Shown: one piece after another, positions 1-7,205 of the stretch
Layout of the letters: each line of letters begins with the position of its first letter
How positions within the stretch are numbered: position 1 is the first letter of the stretch
Notes under the pieces: generated by a model
What the model saw: only the letters and a program-made list of their open reading frames with translations
Database searches by the model: none
What the model was told of the DNA's origin: nothing
Source: Oscillospiraceae bacterium
GTDB taxonomy: Bacteria; Bacillota; Clostridia; Oscillospirales; Ruminococcaceae
Length of the DNA stretch: 12,372 bases
Assembly (NCBI GenBank): GCA_031285945.1
Contig: JAITVF010000098.1
Span: 1 to 12,372 of the forward strand
Direction of reading: 5' to 3'
Program-made: the position numbers and the translations under genes

Positions 1-3000
1 CCGGTGACAAGTCCGGTTTTATCCACCGTGGCTATGCGGCTGTTGGAGCTCTTAAACTTTACGGCCTGGTTGCTGGCGTTTACGGGGCTAAAATCAACCC
101 CGAGTGCAAAGGTTCCGTAGGAGACGAGGTAGAGCTCAGTTTCGTTAAGGCTTATCCCCTTTACCGCGACCGGCGTGTTGGTTACCTCAATATCGCAGAA
201 GAAATAGTACTCATCGTCGTCGCTGTAGGCGGTTATCCTTGCCTCGCCCTTCTTTTTGGCGGTGACCCGCCCGTAGCTGTCAACGGTGGCCACCGAGGCG
301 TCGTCGCTTTCCCAGTTAAAGTCTCCGGGTCTTACCCTTCCCTGATCCGAGTCGATTGTGAGCTGGGCCGTACCGCCCTTTGTTATCTCAAGCTCCTCGT
401 ATTCGAAGTGCGGGTCGGTTACTCTGCCGAGCGCCAGCCCGCTGTTGCCGGAAGCCGCGGTGGCTACGGGTATGTTGGCGTCGGCGTAGCCCCCGCTTTT
501 CACAACCTCCACGGTGCAGGTGGCGGCGATGTCGCCATCACCAGACGAAAGGGTGATCTTTGCGGTTCCCTCTTTTCTGGCCGTCACCTTGCCGTTTTGG
601 TCGACGGTAGCGACCGAGGTGTTCCCGCTTTTAAAGGTAACGCCGCTTATGTCGGCGTCCTGCGGGTAGAAGGAATACTCGAGGGAGTAAACGGCCCCCT
701 TGTTTACATAGGCTGTGCTTTCGTCGAAGTGCAGCTCCTCGAGCTCCTCGTCTCCCGAGGATCTAACACCGCCGGCGTCGCCCGAATCCTGAGTGGCTGA
801 AACCCCGCCTACGCTCTGGCTTCCGGTATTGGCAACCCCGGTGGCGGCGCTTTTGATCCCGGCGGAAATCCCCGCGACCACTCCCTTTGCAATCTCGCGC
901 TGCCACTCCTCGCTTATAAGCTTTTCATATTCGCCCTGGTTGGTCATAAAGCCCATCTCTACAAGTATGGAGGGCACCTGAGCCGAAAGGGTTATGTGGT
1001 AATAGCTGCGCCTAGCGCCCCGGTTTTCGGTGTTAAGGGAATCGCTCACCTGCTTTGAGAGGGCGGCCGCCGCGTTTTTGCCGTAGGGGTAAAAGTAGTA
1101 GGTCTCTGTTCCCACCGCCGAGTTTCTAGAGCCGGTGTTTGAGTGTAGGCTTATAAAGAGATCGGCGTTAAAGGCTTCGGCCTGCAAAACCCTGTTTTTT
1201 AGGGACGGGTTGCCGGAGTTGTCGATAAGCAGAACCTCCGCGCCCTCATCCTCCAGCATTTCGGCCGCGATCTTAGCTACCGCCCTGTTGATGACCTTTT
1301 CGGGGTAGGAGGAGAGGAAGCCGATAGCGCCGTAGTCGTTGCCGCCGTGACCAGAGTCGAGGGCAATCCTCGCGCCCGACAAAGACGAGGGCGGGGTGTT
1401 GAAGCGGAAGACCAGGTTGCCGTTTGAGTCGTAGTAACCCCTGTAGCCTAAAAAGCCGTCGGTCTTTGCAAGCGTCAGGGTCAGGGAGTCATCCCCCCAC
1501 GAGGCCTTGGAGAACATGGGGTTGGAGTTGAGGGAGACGCTTCCGCCGGGGGTGGAGTTTGTGTTCTGAAACTCGATTTCAAAGCTTGAGCCGGTATATT
1601 TGATCCTGTAGCTTACTTTTTGCGCAGTCTTTACGGTTACGTAGGTGTAGCGGCCCTCGGCCGAAACGTTCATCCCCGAAACCGCGTTGCCGGCGGGGTA
1701 ATCGTCGCTTAGGGCGTTGATATTGCCCGATTCCACCCTAAGCCCCGAGGCAAGCACCGTGTATTTGTAGGTTTCGCCGTCCTTAGAGTAGGTAATCTCT
1801 TCACCCACGGCGTAGTCCATGGCGCCCTTTGGCAGGGGGAAATAGTCGGGCGCGGGCACGTTGTCGAGTGTGTTGGCGGGGTAGGTCCAGGCCTGGTCGG
1901 CGGTTACTACTACGGGAACGCCATCCTCGATTTTAGCCTTGCGATTAACCTTTACGGTCGCTCCGGTAAGGGTTTTGGTATTCCCCTGCCAGGAGGCGGT
2001 GACCGAAATATTCCCCAGATTCTGCACCTGCCCCGTTGCCGCGGGGGCGTCGAAGTAGCCCATAAAGGTGCTGTAGCCCGAGTTGCGGCTCGCCTCGTCC
2101 TCGGCGTTTTCGTCTATCTCCATCGCGATTTCCCGGCCGTTTATCGTAGCGGTCACGTCGGCGTCGGAGTAGGCGACTGCCGATATCTCTACCCTCATGC
2201 CGCCGTCGGTGGTTATGGTCCCTGTGGGCGAAATCTCCCTTAGCACCTCGATGTTGCGGGTTATGGCGTAGGTGAGACTTTTTTCCTTATGGGCGATAAC
2301 AAAGGTGTTTTCGCCGTCGGCAAGGTCGCATGAAAAAGTAAAGTAGCCGTTCTGGTCGGTTGTAACCCGCGTTCCGTTTATTGTCACCGGTTGGGAGGGG
2401 TCGGATGCGCCCGCAAAGGTGACGGAGGGCTCCTGGGTCGTAAAGGTGGCCTGGGCGGGCTTGGTCATCTCAAGCTGAGTTAAGACCTGCTCGCTCTCTA
2501 CCTCCCCTTCGTAATAGTCCACCAGGGCGCCGGCGGTATCTGCTGTGCTGGATGAAAGGCTTTTTAGTGAGTCGAAGATGCTTCCGGCGTATCCGCTCAC
2601 ACTCGCCGCGCGCATCACCTGGCGGGTGAGCTGATCGGGCTTTGACCAGCCGGAATTCTGAGTGCCGGCCTTGCTTGAGGCGTGAACCACATACAGGGGA
2701 ACTCCGCTTTTTTGCGCGACCTGCGCCCACCAGGTAACCACGGCCTCAAAGGGCTCGGCGGCGTCGTCGAGCGCGCCGAAGGCCTTTACCGCCACAAAGT
2801 CGACCAGCTTTTCTTCCACGAAGGCTCTCGTATCGGCGTTGCCCGATACAAGGGCGGTAAATGAGGCCTTTGTGGGCGAGCCCTCGGGGTTTTCCGAGTC
2901 GTTTGCCCACACGGCGTCGGCCAGAAAGCCCACCTGGATATCGGGCATATTGGAACGCAGGGCTTTGGCGGCTGTTTTTACAACCGCTGTGGGGGACTGG

Positions 3001-3719
3001 CGGACGTAGTTGGCGTAGCCAATCCCGCCGCCGGCGGCGAGATATGTATCGTAGTCGACGGGCTCCGGCTCCGCCTGAGTGTAGCCGTCGATCAGTATCG
3101 CGTCGGGGGAATACTTGCGCGCGAACTCCAGAAGATTGGATGAAAGCTTTGATACGGCGCCGCTCGAAAGAGGCTGAACCGTCCCCGCGGCCTCGCCGCC
3201 GCCTATCTTTGAGGCGTCAAATATGGCGAAGACGTAAAGGCCCTCGTCCCTTGCCCTGGAGGTCGCGTATTCCATAATGTCCAGGGGCATGTCCAGCATT
3301 GCGGTATCGGGGGTATCGAATATAACCCGGTCGTTGTATACGGTGTCGATGATAACGGTGTTCATTGAGAGCGCCTTCGCGCTTTCAAGGGCCTTGTCCA
3401 CCTCCGCCTTGAGGGCCGCCTCGCCGGCCGTGAGGCTGGTCAGAAAATCGCTGCCCGGAACAAGATATACCCCCCGCATCTCGGCGGGGATATTATAGGA
3501 AGGCGCGGCTGTCTCGGGCTCATTGACGGGCTCCGGCTCGGGGAGGAAGTCCTCGTTAAAGGGTACGGCTGCTTCCTCCTGCGGCGGCGCCTGCACCGCG
3601 GCGGCGGAAAAGCCGCCCATTATAAGCCAGGCTACGGTGCCTGCCAGCACCGTCATAAAAAAGAATACCGTGCCCATAAACAGGCCGAATCTTTTGCCGC
3701 TTTTAATAAACTCACTCAC
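1..3719 (-). CDS. Membrane-anchored GHL10-like / N-acetylmuramoyl-L-alanine amidase fusion with BIG2 repeats (C-terminus cut by window edge)
   Basis: One open frame runs without a stop from a GTG at 3719 to the window edge (1239 codons, no stop reached). The start is set by AGGAGG at 3728-3733, 8 nt upstream. Domains by residue: a membrane anchor at about 11-36 and an acidic/Pro linker. A divergent GHL10-type TIM-barrel domain spans about 80-385; it opens with EMRGVYL and resembles the neighbouring gene along its length. Ig-like beta regions span about 410-620. Amidase_3 spans about 780-940 and has the full zinc/catalytic set: H791 (GHGG), E807, H859 (SLHSN) and E921 (VEMGF). At least three BIG2 Ig-like repeats follow, with VATVD-type cores near 1035, 1143 and 1228, the last one cut. 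By family, the amidase cleaves the muramoyl-L-alanine bond of peptidoglycan outside the membrane, and BIG2 modules often serve as wall-binding or spacer units. The role of the barrel domain is unknown; it may bind or cut glycan. The gene is probably co-transcribed with the GHL10 gene upstream. Confidence 0.93.
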   Translation of the reverse strand, partial: MSEFIKSGKRFGLFMGTVFFFMTVLAGTVAWLIMGGFSAAAVQAPPQEEAAVPFNEDFLPEPEPVNEPETAAPSYNIPAEMRGVYLVPGSDFLTSLTAGEAALKAEVDKALESAKALSMNTVIIDTVYNDRVIFDTPDTAMLDMPLDIMEYATSRARDEGLYVFAIFDASKIGGGEAAGTVQPLSSGAVSKLSSNLLEFARKYSPDAILIDGYTQAEPEPVDYDTYLAAGGGIGYANYVRQSPTAVVKTAAKALRSNMPDIQVGFLADAVWANDSENPEGSPTKASFTALVSGNADTRAFVEEKLVDFVAVKAFGALDDAAEPFEAVVTWWAQVAQKSGVPLYVVHASSKAGTQNSGWSKPDQLTRQVMRAASVSGYAGSIFDSLKSLSSSTADTAGALVDYYEGEVESEQVLTQLEMTKPAQATFTTQEPSVTFAGASDPSQPVTINGTRVTTDQNGYFTFSCDLADGENTFVIAHKEKSLTYAITRNIEVLREISPTGTITTDGGMRVEISAVAYSDADVTATINGREIAMEIDENAEDEASRNSGYSTFMGYFDAPAATGQVQNLGNISVTASWQGNTKTLTGATVKVNRKAKIEDGVPVVVTADQAWTYPANTLDNVPAPDYFPLPKGAMDYAVGEEITYSKDGETYKYTVLASGLRVESGNINALSDDYPAGNAVSGMNVSAEGRYTYVTVKTAQKVSYRIKYTGSSFEIEFQNTNSTPGGSVSLNSNPMFSKASWGDDSLTLTLAKTDGFLGYRGYYDSNGNLVFRFNTPPSSLSGARIALDSGHGGNDYGAIGFLSSYPEKVINRAVAKIAAEMLEDEGAEVLLIDNSGNPSLKNRVLQAEAFNADLFISLHSNTGSRNSAVGTETYYFYPYGKNAAAALSKQVSDSLNTENRGARRSYYHITLSAQVPSILVEMGFMTNQGEYEKLISEEWQREIAKGVVAGISAGIKSAATGVANTGSQSVGGVSATQDSGDAGGVRSSGDEELEELHFDESTAYVNKGAVYSLEYSFYPQDADISGVTFKSGNTSVATVDQNGKVTARKEGTAKITLSSGDGDIAATCTVEVVKSGGYADANIPVATAASGNSGLALGRVTDPHFEYEELEITKGGTAQLTIDSDQGRVRPGDFNWESDDASVATVDSYGRVTAKKKGEARITAYSDDDEYYFFCDIEVTNTPVAVKGISLNETELYLVSYGTFALGVDFSPVNASNQAVKFKSSNSRIATVDKTGLVT

Positions 3720-3738
3720 GTTTGTTGCCTCCTTGCGC

Positions 3739-3903
3739 TAGGGCTTGTTTGATAAATGTTCCAGTTCGTGCTTTTGCCTAAAATTTTGACAGATTTTGTG
3801 TGAGGAGGACGCCGCTTGGCTGACGCCAAGCAAGGACGACGAACTCAAAATCCGCAAAATTTGGCAAAATGACGAACATGGGTTATTTATCAAACAAGGC
3901 CTA
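3739..3903. repeat. 165-bp imperfect palindromic element (MITE/REP-like)
   Basis: The two halves are inverted copies of each other. The terminal 19 bp (3739-3757 and 3885-3903) match at 18 positions and share the core CTTGTTTGATAAAT. Inner blocks such as AAAATTTTGACAGATTTTG pair imperfectly with the opposite half. The centre is a perfect hairpin, GCTTGGC-TGAC-GCCAAGC, at 3814-3831. No protein is encoded. It fills the gap between the GHL10 stop and the amidase ribosome binding site, ending 6 nt from the AGGAGG. It could be a non-autonomous mobile palindrome, or a processing or partial termination signal within a minus-strand operon. No second copy lies in this window. Confidence 0.8.
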
Positions 3904-3933
3904 AACGTCGGGGAAATTTTTGTGTCCTTACAG

Positions 3934-5385
3934 CTATAGCACAGATCTTATATTATCCAGTTCCTTTTGCGCGTGGGCGGCCACCTCCGCCTCGGGGCGG
4001 AGGAGGGAATCGTACCGGTAAAGTATAAAGCCTCCGGTTTTCAGCAAGCGGCAGGATTCGATCATCCTCATAATCAGGTCGTCGCTTTCAATCCACTCGT
4101 TTCTTCCTCCGCCGGCCCATTCGTCGGCGAGGCCAACCTTGTAGGCCGCGAGTCCAACATACAGCTTAACGGGGGACGACGCGGTCATCTCGTTCCACTC
4201 GGTGAGCGTTTCCAGAAAGGGCTGGGCCGCGTTTTCGTATCCGAAGTAGATTTGCGGGCATATGTAGTCGCAGTAGCCGGCTCCCCCGGCTATTTTAGCC
4301 ACATCAAGGTACATTTTGTCGTAGTTGATATCTCTGCCGGCCTGCGGGCTTATCCCGAAGACTACGCTTTGATCGGTAATTTTTATTCCGGCGTAGAGTT
4401 CCTTTATAAGAGTTTCTACGTTTTGCCGCCGCCAGTCGCCCAAAGAAAGGGCTCCGCCGCCCTCCCTGTACTCGCCGTAAGAAACCGCGTCAAAGGCTTC
4501 GTCGGTGGTGGGGTAAAAGTAATCGTCTATGTGAATACCGTCAACGTTGTAATTGCTTGCGATCTCCACCGCGCCGTCCACTATAAGCTTCCTCGCCTCG
4601 GCGCTTGCGGGATTATAGGATATCGTGCCGTTGTAGCTGATCACGGCGCCGTTTTCCTCTTCAATAAAGCGGGCGGCGGGGTTGGTGGCGCTCATGGCGT
4701 TTGTGTTGCCGGCGCTGCGGACGCGGTATGGGTTTAGCCACGCCTCCAGGCGCAGATTCAGGACATGGGCTTCCTCAACCATAATGGCGAGCGGATCGTA
4801 TCCGGGATCGCCCCCCTCGGTTCCTGTGCATAGGTATGACCAGGGGAAGTGCTCTGAGGGGTATATCGCGTCGCCAAAGGCCCGCACCTGAACGACCACG
4901 GTATTGAGCCCCAGGCTTTTGCAATTATCAAAAACCTCTCGGATACTGCGGGTAAATTGATCTCGAGTTTTTCCCTTAAGTATATTATTTATCTCGAGGT
5001 AAGAGATCCAAACGCCGCGCATTTCGCCCGGAACAGAGGGATGTGGCGTATGCGAAGAAGGCACCGAGGCTTCGGGCAGAATGCTTTCCTCCTTTGGAGG
5101 GGGCTCAGGGGCTGAGCTTTCTTTAGGAGGATGTGACGCAAGGGGCTCAGAGTCGGCGGGAGGAGATTCGGGAACCGCCGGGAGGGAGGGATACTCGGAG
5201 GATGGGCCGGTCGGGCTAGACGGGTCTGTCGGGCTAGACGGGTCGGTCAGGATAAGGGAGCCTGACGCCGCCGCCTCTTTTTCCCCAGGCGGGGGCGGCT
5301 CCCTGGCCGGCAGCGAGCACGAGCATAATATAAGCGCAGTAAAAAGCCCCAAGGCAGTCAGAGCCGCCCGGTTAAGTCGCCTCAC
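3934..5385 (-). CDS. GHL10-family (YngK/DUF187-like) glycosyl-hydrolase-like lipoprotein
   Basis: 483 aa from the GTG at 5385. A GGAGGT at 5395-5400, 9 nt upstream, decides this start; an in-frame GTG at 5415 has no ribosome binding site. A basic N-terminus and hydrophobic stretch (about 7-20) end in LCSC, a plausible lipobox with C23 as the lipidated cysteine (C21 is a weaker choice). A Pro/Ser/Glu-rich linker (about 25-118) contains a short tandem repeat. The GHL10 barrel (about 120-480) shows EMRGVW at 121-126, a conserved AWLNPYR segment and an acidic strand, HIDDYFYP, around D287-D288, which is a likely active-site or ligand region. By family this is an extracytoplasmic protein thought to act on polysaccharide or peptidoglycan; the substrate is not established. 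It lies upstream of, and co-directional with, the amidase fusion, whose first domain is its paralogue. No convincing promoter was seen upstream. Confidence 0.88.
   Translation of the reverse strand: MRRLNRAALTALGLFTALILCSCSLPAREPPPPGEKEAAASGSLILTDPSSPTDPSSPTGPSSEYPSLPAVPESPPADSEPLASHPPKESSAPEPPPKEESILPEASVPSSHTPHPSVPGEMRGVWISYLEINNILKGKTRDQFTRSIREVFDNCKSLGLNTVVVQVRAFGDAIYPSEHFPWSYLCTGTEGGDPGYDPLAIMVEEAHVLNLRLEAWLNPYRVRSAGNTNAMSATNPAARFIEEENGAVISYNGTISYNPASAEARKLIVDGAVEIASNYNVDGIHIDDYFYPTTDEAFDAVSYGEYREGGGALSLGDWRRQNVETLIKELYAGIKITDQSVVFGISPQAGRDINYDKMYLDVAKIAGGAGYCDYICPQIYFGYENAAQPFLETLTEWNEMTASSPVKLYVGLAAYKVGLADEWAGGGRNEWIESDDLIMRMIESCRLLKTGGFILYRYDSLLRPEAEVAAHAQKELDNIRSVL
5210..5245 (-). 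repeat. Two tandem 18-bp copies in the GHL10 linker
   Basis: Positions 5210-5227 and 5228-5245 match at 17 of 18 bases. They encode consecutive TDPSSP units in the Ser/Pro linker after the lipobox. In-frame slippage would change linker length without harming the enzyme domain. Confidence 0.85.
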
Positions 5386-5599
5386 GTTTATAATACCTCC
5401 AGTTGCGGGCGTCACTTTGTCTGCGTTAGCAATACCCGCGTATGAATAATTAGTGCCGGCAAAATCCTGATTTCCTGCGTAGAAATTTTGTTCTTTAACC
5501 TAACCGCACTTTCTTGCGCGATTTTGCCCCGGGGTTTTTTGGCCGTTACCACCGTATGTAGTGCCGAGCTGTTTTTGCGATACCAGGTTATGGTTATGG

Positions 5600-5629
5600 T
5601 TGTATTATTCTTACAATTTATGATATACT
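5600..5629 (+). promoter_or_regulatory. Sigma-A-type promoter for the zinc-ribbon gene
   Basis: TTGTAT (5600-5605) and TATACT (5624-5629) are separated by 18 bp, about 60 bp upstream of the ATG at 5689. The surrounding 5580-5625 stretch is AT-rich compared with its flanks. The rest of the 5386-5688 gap shows no gene, and no clear promoter for the divergent GHL10 gene. Confidence 0.5.
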
Positions 5630-5688
5630 GCTCACAGGGCGATTTATTCGCTCCACGGCAAAAAAACGCAAAGGGATGAAGAGCCGCT

Positions 5689-6054
5689 ATGTTTCTTGTC
5701 GCGGGTATGGGCTCACGTATGAAGGATCTCGGAGCGCGCGGGGGGCGCTGTCCCGCCTGCGGGGGGAGCAAAGGCCTGCATATAACTAAAGAGAGCCAGA
5801 CAGTCAGCCTTTTCTTTATTCCGGTCGCCTCGTTTAATTCGCGCTACTATGCTACCTGCGGCGCCTGCGCAAGCGTTATGGGGCTCGATAAGGAAGCCGG
5901 CAGGCGTGCCGAGCGGATTCCGGGCTCCGAGATATCTGCGGATGAGCTCAGCGTTATAAGGAACTTAAACGGCGAGCGGTGCCAGGACTGCGGGCGAAGG
6001 GTTTACCCAGATCAGCAATTCTGCCCCGGCTGCGGCCGGAGGATTTACACCTAG
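5689..6054 (+). CDS. Small double zinc-ribbon protein
   Basis: 121 aa. Four CxxC knuckles are visible: C21/C24 and C57/C60 would form one zinc ribbon, and C98/C101 with C112/C115 a second, C-terminal one (CQDC...CPGC). Between the first two lies a hydrophobic LFFIPV segment followed by an aromatic SRYYATC stretch. This arrangement matches a family of small Firmicute zinc-ribbon proteins that begin MFFxxG and carry SLFFIPV. Their function is unknown; nucleic-acid or protein binding is only a guess. The ATG at 5689 gives the family-like N-terminus MFLVAG; the GGGATGAAG stretch just upstream is a weak ribosome binding site, so starts at 5707 or 5719 are possible. It stands alone, transcribed away from the GHL10 gene and towards sigG. 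Confidence 0.82.
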   Translation: MFLVAGMGSRMKDLGARGGRCPACGGSKGLHITKESQTVSLFFIPVASFNSRYYATCGACASVMGLDKEAGRRAERIPGSEISADELSVIRNLNGERCQDCGRRVYPDQQFCPGCGRRIYT

Positions 6055-6056
6055 CT

Positions 6057-6119
6057 TAAGAACTGGCAAGAGAGCATTTACCCGCTAAAAGGCGGGTGAA
6101 TGCTCTCTTGCAGTTCTTA
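6057..6119. terminator. Long stem-loop between convergent genes (likely bidirectional terminator)
   Basis: The arms at 6057-6085 and 6092-6119 pair over about 28 bp with one bulged G and one G-U pair, closing on the 6-nt loop TAAAAG. It starts 2 nt after the zinc-ribbon stop and lies 24 nt past the sigG stop, as expected for a shared terminator. Neither strand has a good U-run directly after the stem, so termination may be imperfect or act through RNA-end protection. Confidence 0.7.
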
Positions 6120-6126
6120 TATATCG

Positions 6127-6152
6127 AGCTTATATCTGTAGCTTATATCTGT
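6127..6152. repeat. Perfect 13-bp tandem duplication at the sigG stop codon
   Basis: AGCTTATATCTGT occurs twice back to back (6127-6139 and 6140-6152). The second copy contains the last codons and TAA of sigG; the first lies just downstream. Confidence 0.9.
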
Positions 6153-6910
6153 TTTTTAATACGGGTCAGCGCGCTTTTTTCCAGTCTTGAAACCTGAGCC
6201 TGGGATATTCCTATCTCCTGGGCGACCTCCATCTGGGTTTTGCCTACGAAAAAGCGCAGAGAGAGTATCTTTTTTTCGCGGTCGCTTAAGTTTTCGATAG
6301 CTTCCTTAAGGGATATTTCATCGAGCCAGTCCTTGTCCGACTGCTTGTCACCCACCTGATCCATCACAAAAATGGCGTCTCCGCCGTCGTTATAGGCGGG
6401 CTCGTATAGTGAAACCGGCTCGACTATTGCCTCAAGGGCCAGAACTACGTCCTCCTTTGGCATTTCCATTTCCCTGGCAATTTCCTCTATGGTGGGGTCT
6501 CTGCCTGTTTCTCCGGTCAGGCGTTCCTTTACCTGCATAGCCTTATAGGCCAGATCCCGCAGGCTGCGGCTGACCCGTATCGAGTTGTTGTCGCGCAGGT
6601 AACGGCGGATTTCGCCTATGATCATAGGTACGGCGTAGGTCGAAAACCGGACGTTTAGCCCGGTATCAAAGTTATCGATAGATTTTATAAGGCCTATGCA
6701 GCCGACCTGAAACAGATCGTCCAGATTTTCGCCCCGGTTGGTGAACTTCTGCACCACGCTGAGCACGAGCCTTAAGTTTCCGCTGACGAGCTGGTTTCTC
6801 GCCTCGGAATCTCCCCGCTTTATCTTTTCAAGAAGCTCGAGCTTTTCACTCTCCTTAAGCACAATGAGCTTTGAAGTGTTAACGCCGCAGATTTCCACCT
6901 TATTGAGCAT
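6143..6910 (-). CDS. sigG: RNA polymerase sporulation sigma factor SigG
   Basis: 255 aa, close to the usual SigG length. The N-terminus MLNKVEICGVNTSKL is the SigG signature. Region 2 (about 44-107) has NLRLVLS, DDLFQVGCIGLIKSIDNFD and RFSTYAVPMIIGEIRRYLRD; region 3 covers about 110-165. Region 4.2 (about 224-250) has the helix-turn-helix KTQMEVAQEIGISQAQVSRL. The protein directs RNA polymerase to late forespore genes after engulfment. The ATG at 6910 is chosen because it gives the family N-terminus and has GGGGGAAG a few nt upstream; the in-frame extension to 7078 has no family match. A candidate forespore-type promoter lies upstream. spoIIGA and sigE, often adjacent in Firmicutes, are not beside it here: the upstream neighbour is an amino-acid symporter. 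Its presence implies an endospore former. Confidence 0.97.
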   Translation of the reverse strand: MLNKVEICGVNTSKLIVLKESEKLELLEKIKRGDSEARNQLVSGNLRLVLSVVQKFTNRGENLDDLFQVGCIGLIKSIDNFDTGLNVRFSTYAVPMIIGEIRRYLRDNNSIRVSRSLRDLAYKAMQVKERLTGETGRDPTIEEIAREMEMPKEDVVLALEAIVEPVSLYEPAYNDGGDAIFVMDQVGDKQSDKDWLDEISLKEAIENLSDREKKILSLRFFVGKTQMEVAQEIGISQAQVSRLEKSALTRIKKQI

Positions 6911-6976
6911 ACTTCTTCCCCCATTCCGCCCTGTCCGCCTGGCTGCCGGCTGTTTAGACCGCCAACTCGTCTTTTT

Positions 6977-7005
6977 CAGTATTGGTCTCAATCCGGCCGC
7001 TATGC
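6977..7005 (-). promoter_or_regulatory. Candidate SigF/SigG-type promoter of sigG
   Basis: On the minus strand, GCATA (7001-7005) is followed after 17 bp by AATACTG (6977-6983). The -35 fits the forespore consensus GYATR. The -10 matches CATWMTA at 5 of 7 positions with SigG-like spacing. It lies 66 nt upstream of the sigG ATG, where a SigF- or SigG-read promoter is expected from Bacillus. The imperfect -10 keeps this tentative. Confidence 0.45.
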
Positions 7006-7013
7006 ACCCAAGC

Positions 7014-7080
7014 AATTGGGAAATTTTTACTCGAGGCAAAATGCGGCGAATCCTCGGCATTTTTGGGGGTGTTTCCAATT
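7014..7080. repeat. 67-bp imperfect palindrome upstream of the sigG promoter
   Basis: The outer arms AATTGGGAAA (7014-7023) and TTTCCAATT (7072-7080) are inverted with one extra base. Inner arms CAAAATGC (7037-7044) and GCATTTTTG (7057-7065) also pair, and CGAGG/CCTCG offers an alternative pairing. No coding sequence. It could be a regulator site, an RNA structure or a degraded small repeat. Confidence 0.55.
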
Positions 7081-7081
7081 A

Positions 7082-7143
7082 GATGCAAACCGGTCCGGCG
7101 CGACGGCTCTTGCGAAGCCCTGCGCGCCGGACCGGTTTGCATC
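7082..7143. terminator. Perfect 21-bp inverted repeat, probable symporter terminator
   Basis: The arms at 7082-7102 and 7123-7143 are exact reverse complements (21 of 21), enclosing 20 nt that can form a further small GGCT/AGCC hairpin. It lies 62 nt past the symporter stop, so it plausibly ends that transcript and insulates sigG. There is no U-run after the stem on the minus strand, so it is not a textbook intrinsic terminator; a protein-binding palindrome is the alternative. Confidence 0.65.
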
Positions 7144-7205
7144 AAAACAGCATAAACTATAAGTAATTGTAATACTAATTCGCACATAAAATGCTTTTAC
7201 AAATA

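Noticed and set aside
408..3741. Several plus-strand open frames opposite the amidase fusion
   Set aside because: All are antisense to a continuous 1239-codon minus-strand frame with intact domains; none has a recognisable product.
3967..4737. Long plus-strand open frame opposite the GHL10 gene
   Set aside because: It is the antisense of a clear GHL10 protein and has no family resemblance or ribosome binding site; GC-rich codon use on the real strand keeps it open.
5425..5450. CATACGCG resembling a SigE/SigK -10 upstream of the GHL10 gene
   Set aside because: No matching -35 at the right spacing, and the match to CATACAMT is incomplete.
5412..5771. Minus-strand 119-codon frame in the GHL10/zinc-ribbon gap
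   Set aside because: It overlaps the zinc-ribbon start and the promoter region, has low-complexity mixed composition and no good ribosome binding site.
6911..7078. N-terminal extension of SigG by 56 residues
   Set aside because: SigG proteins begin at the MxxKVEICGV segment; the extension would cover the candidate promoter and has no family match.
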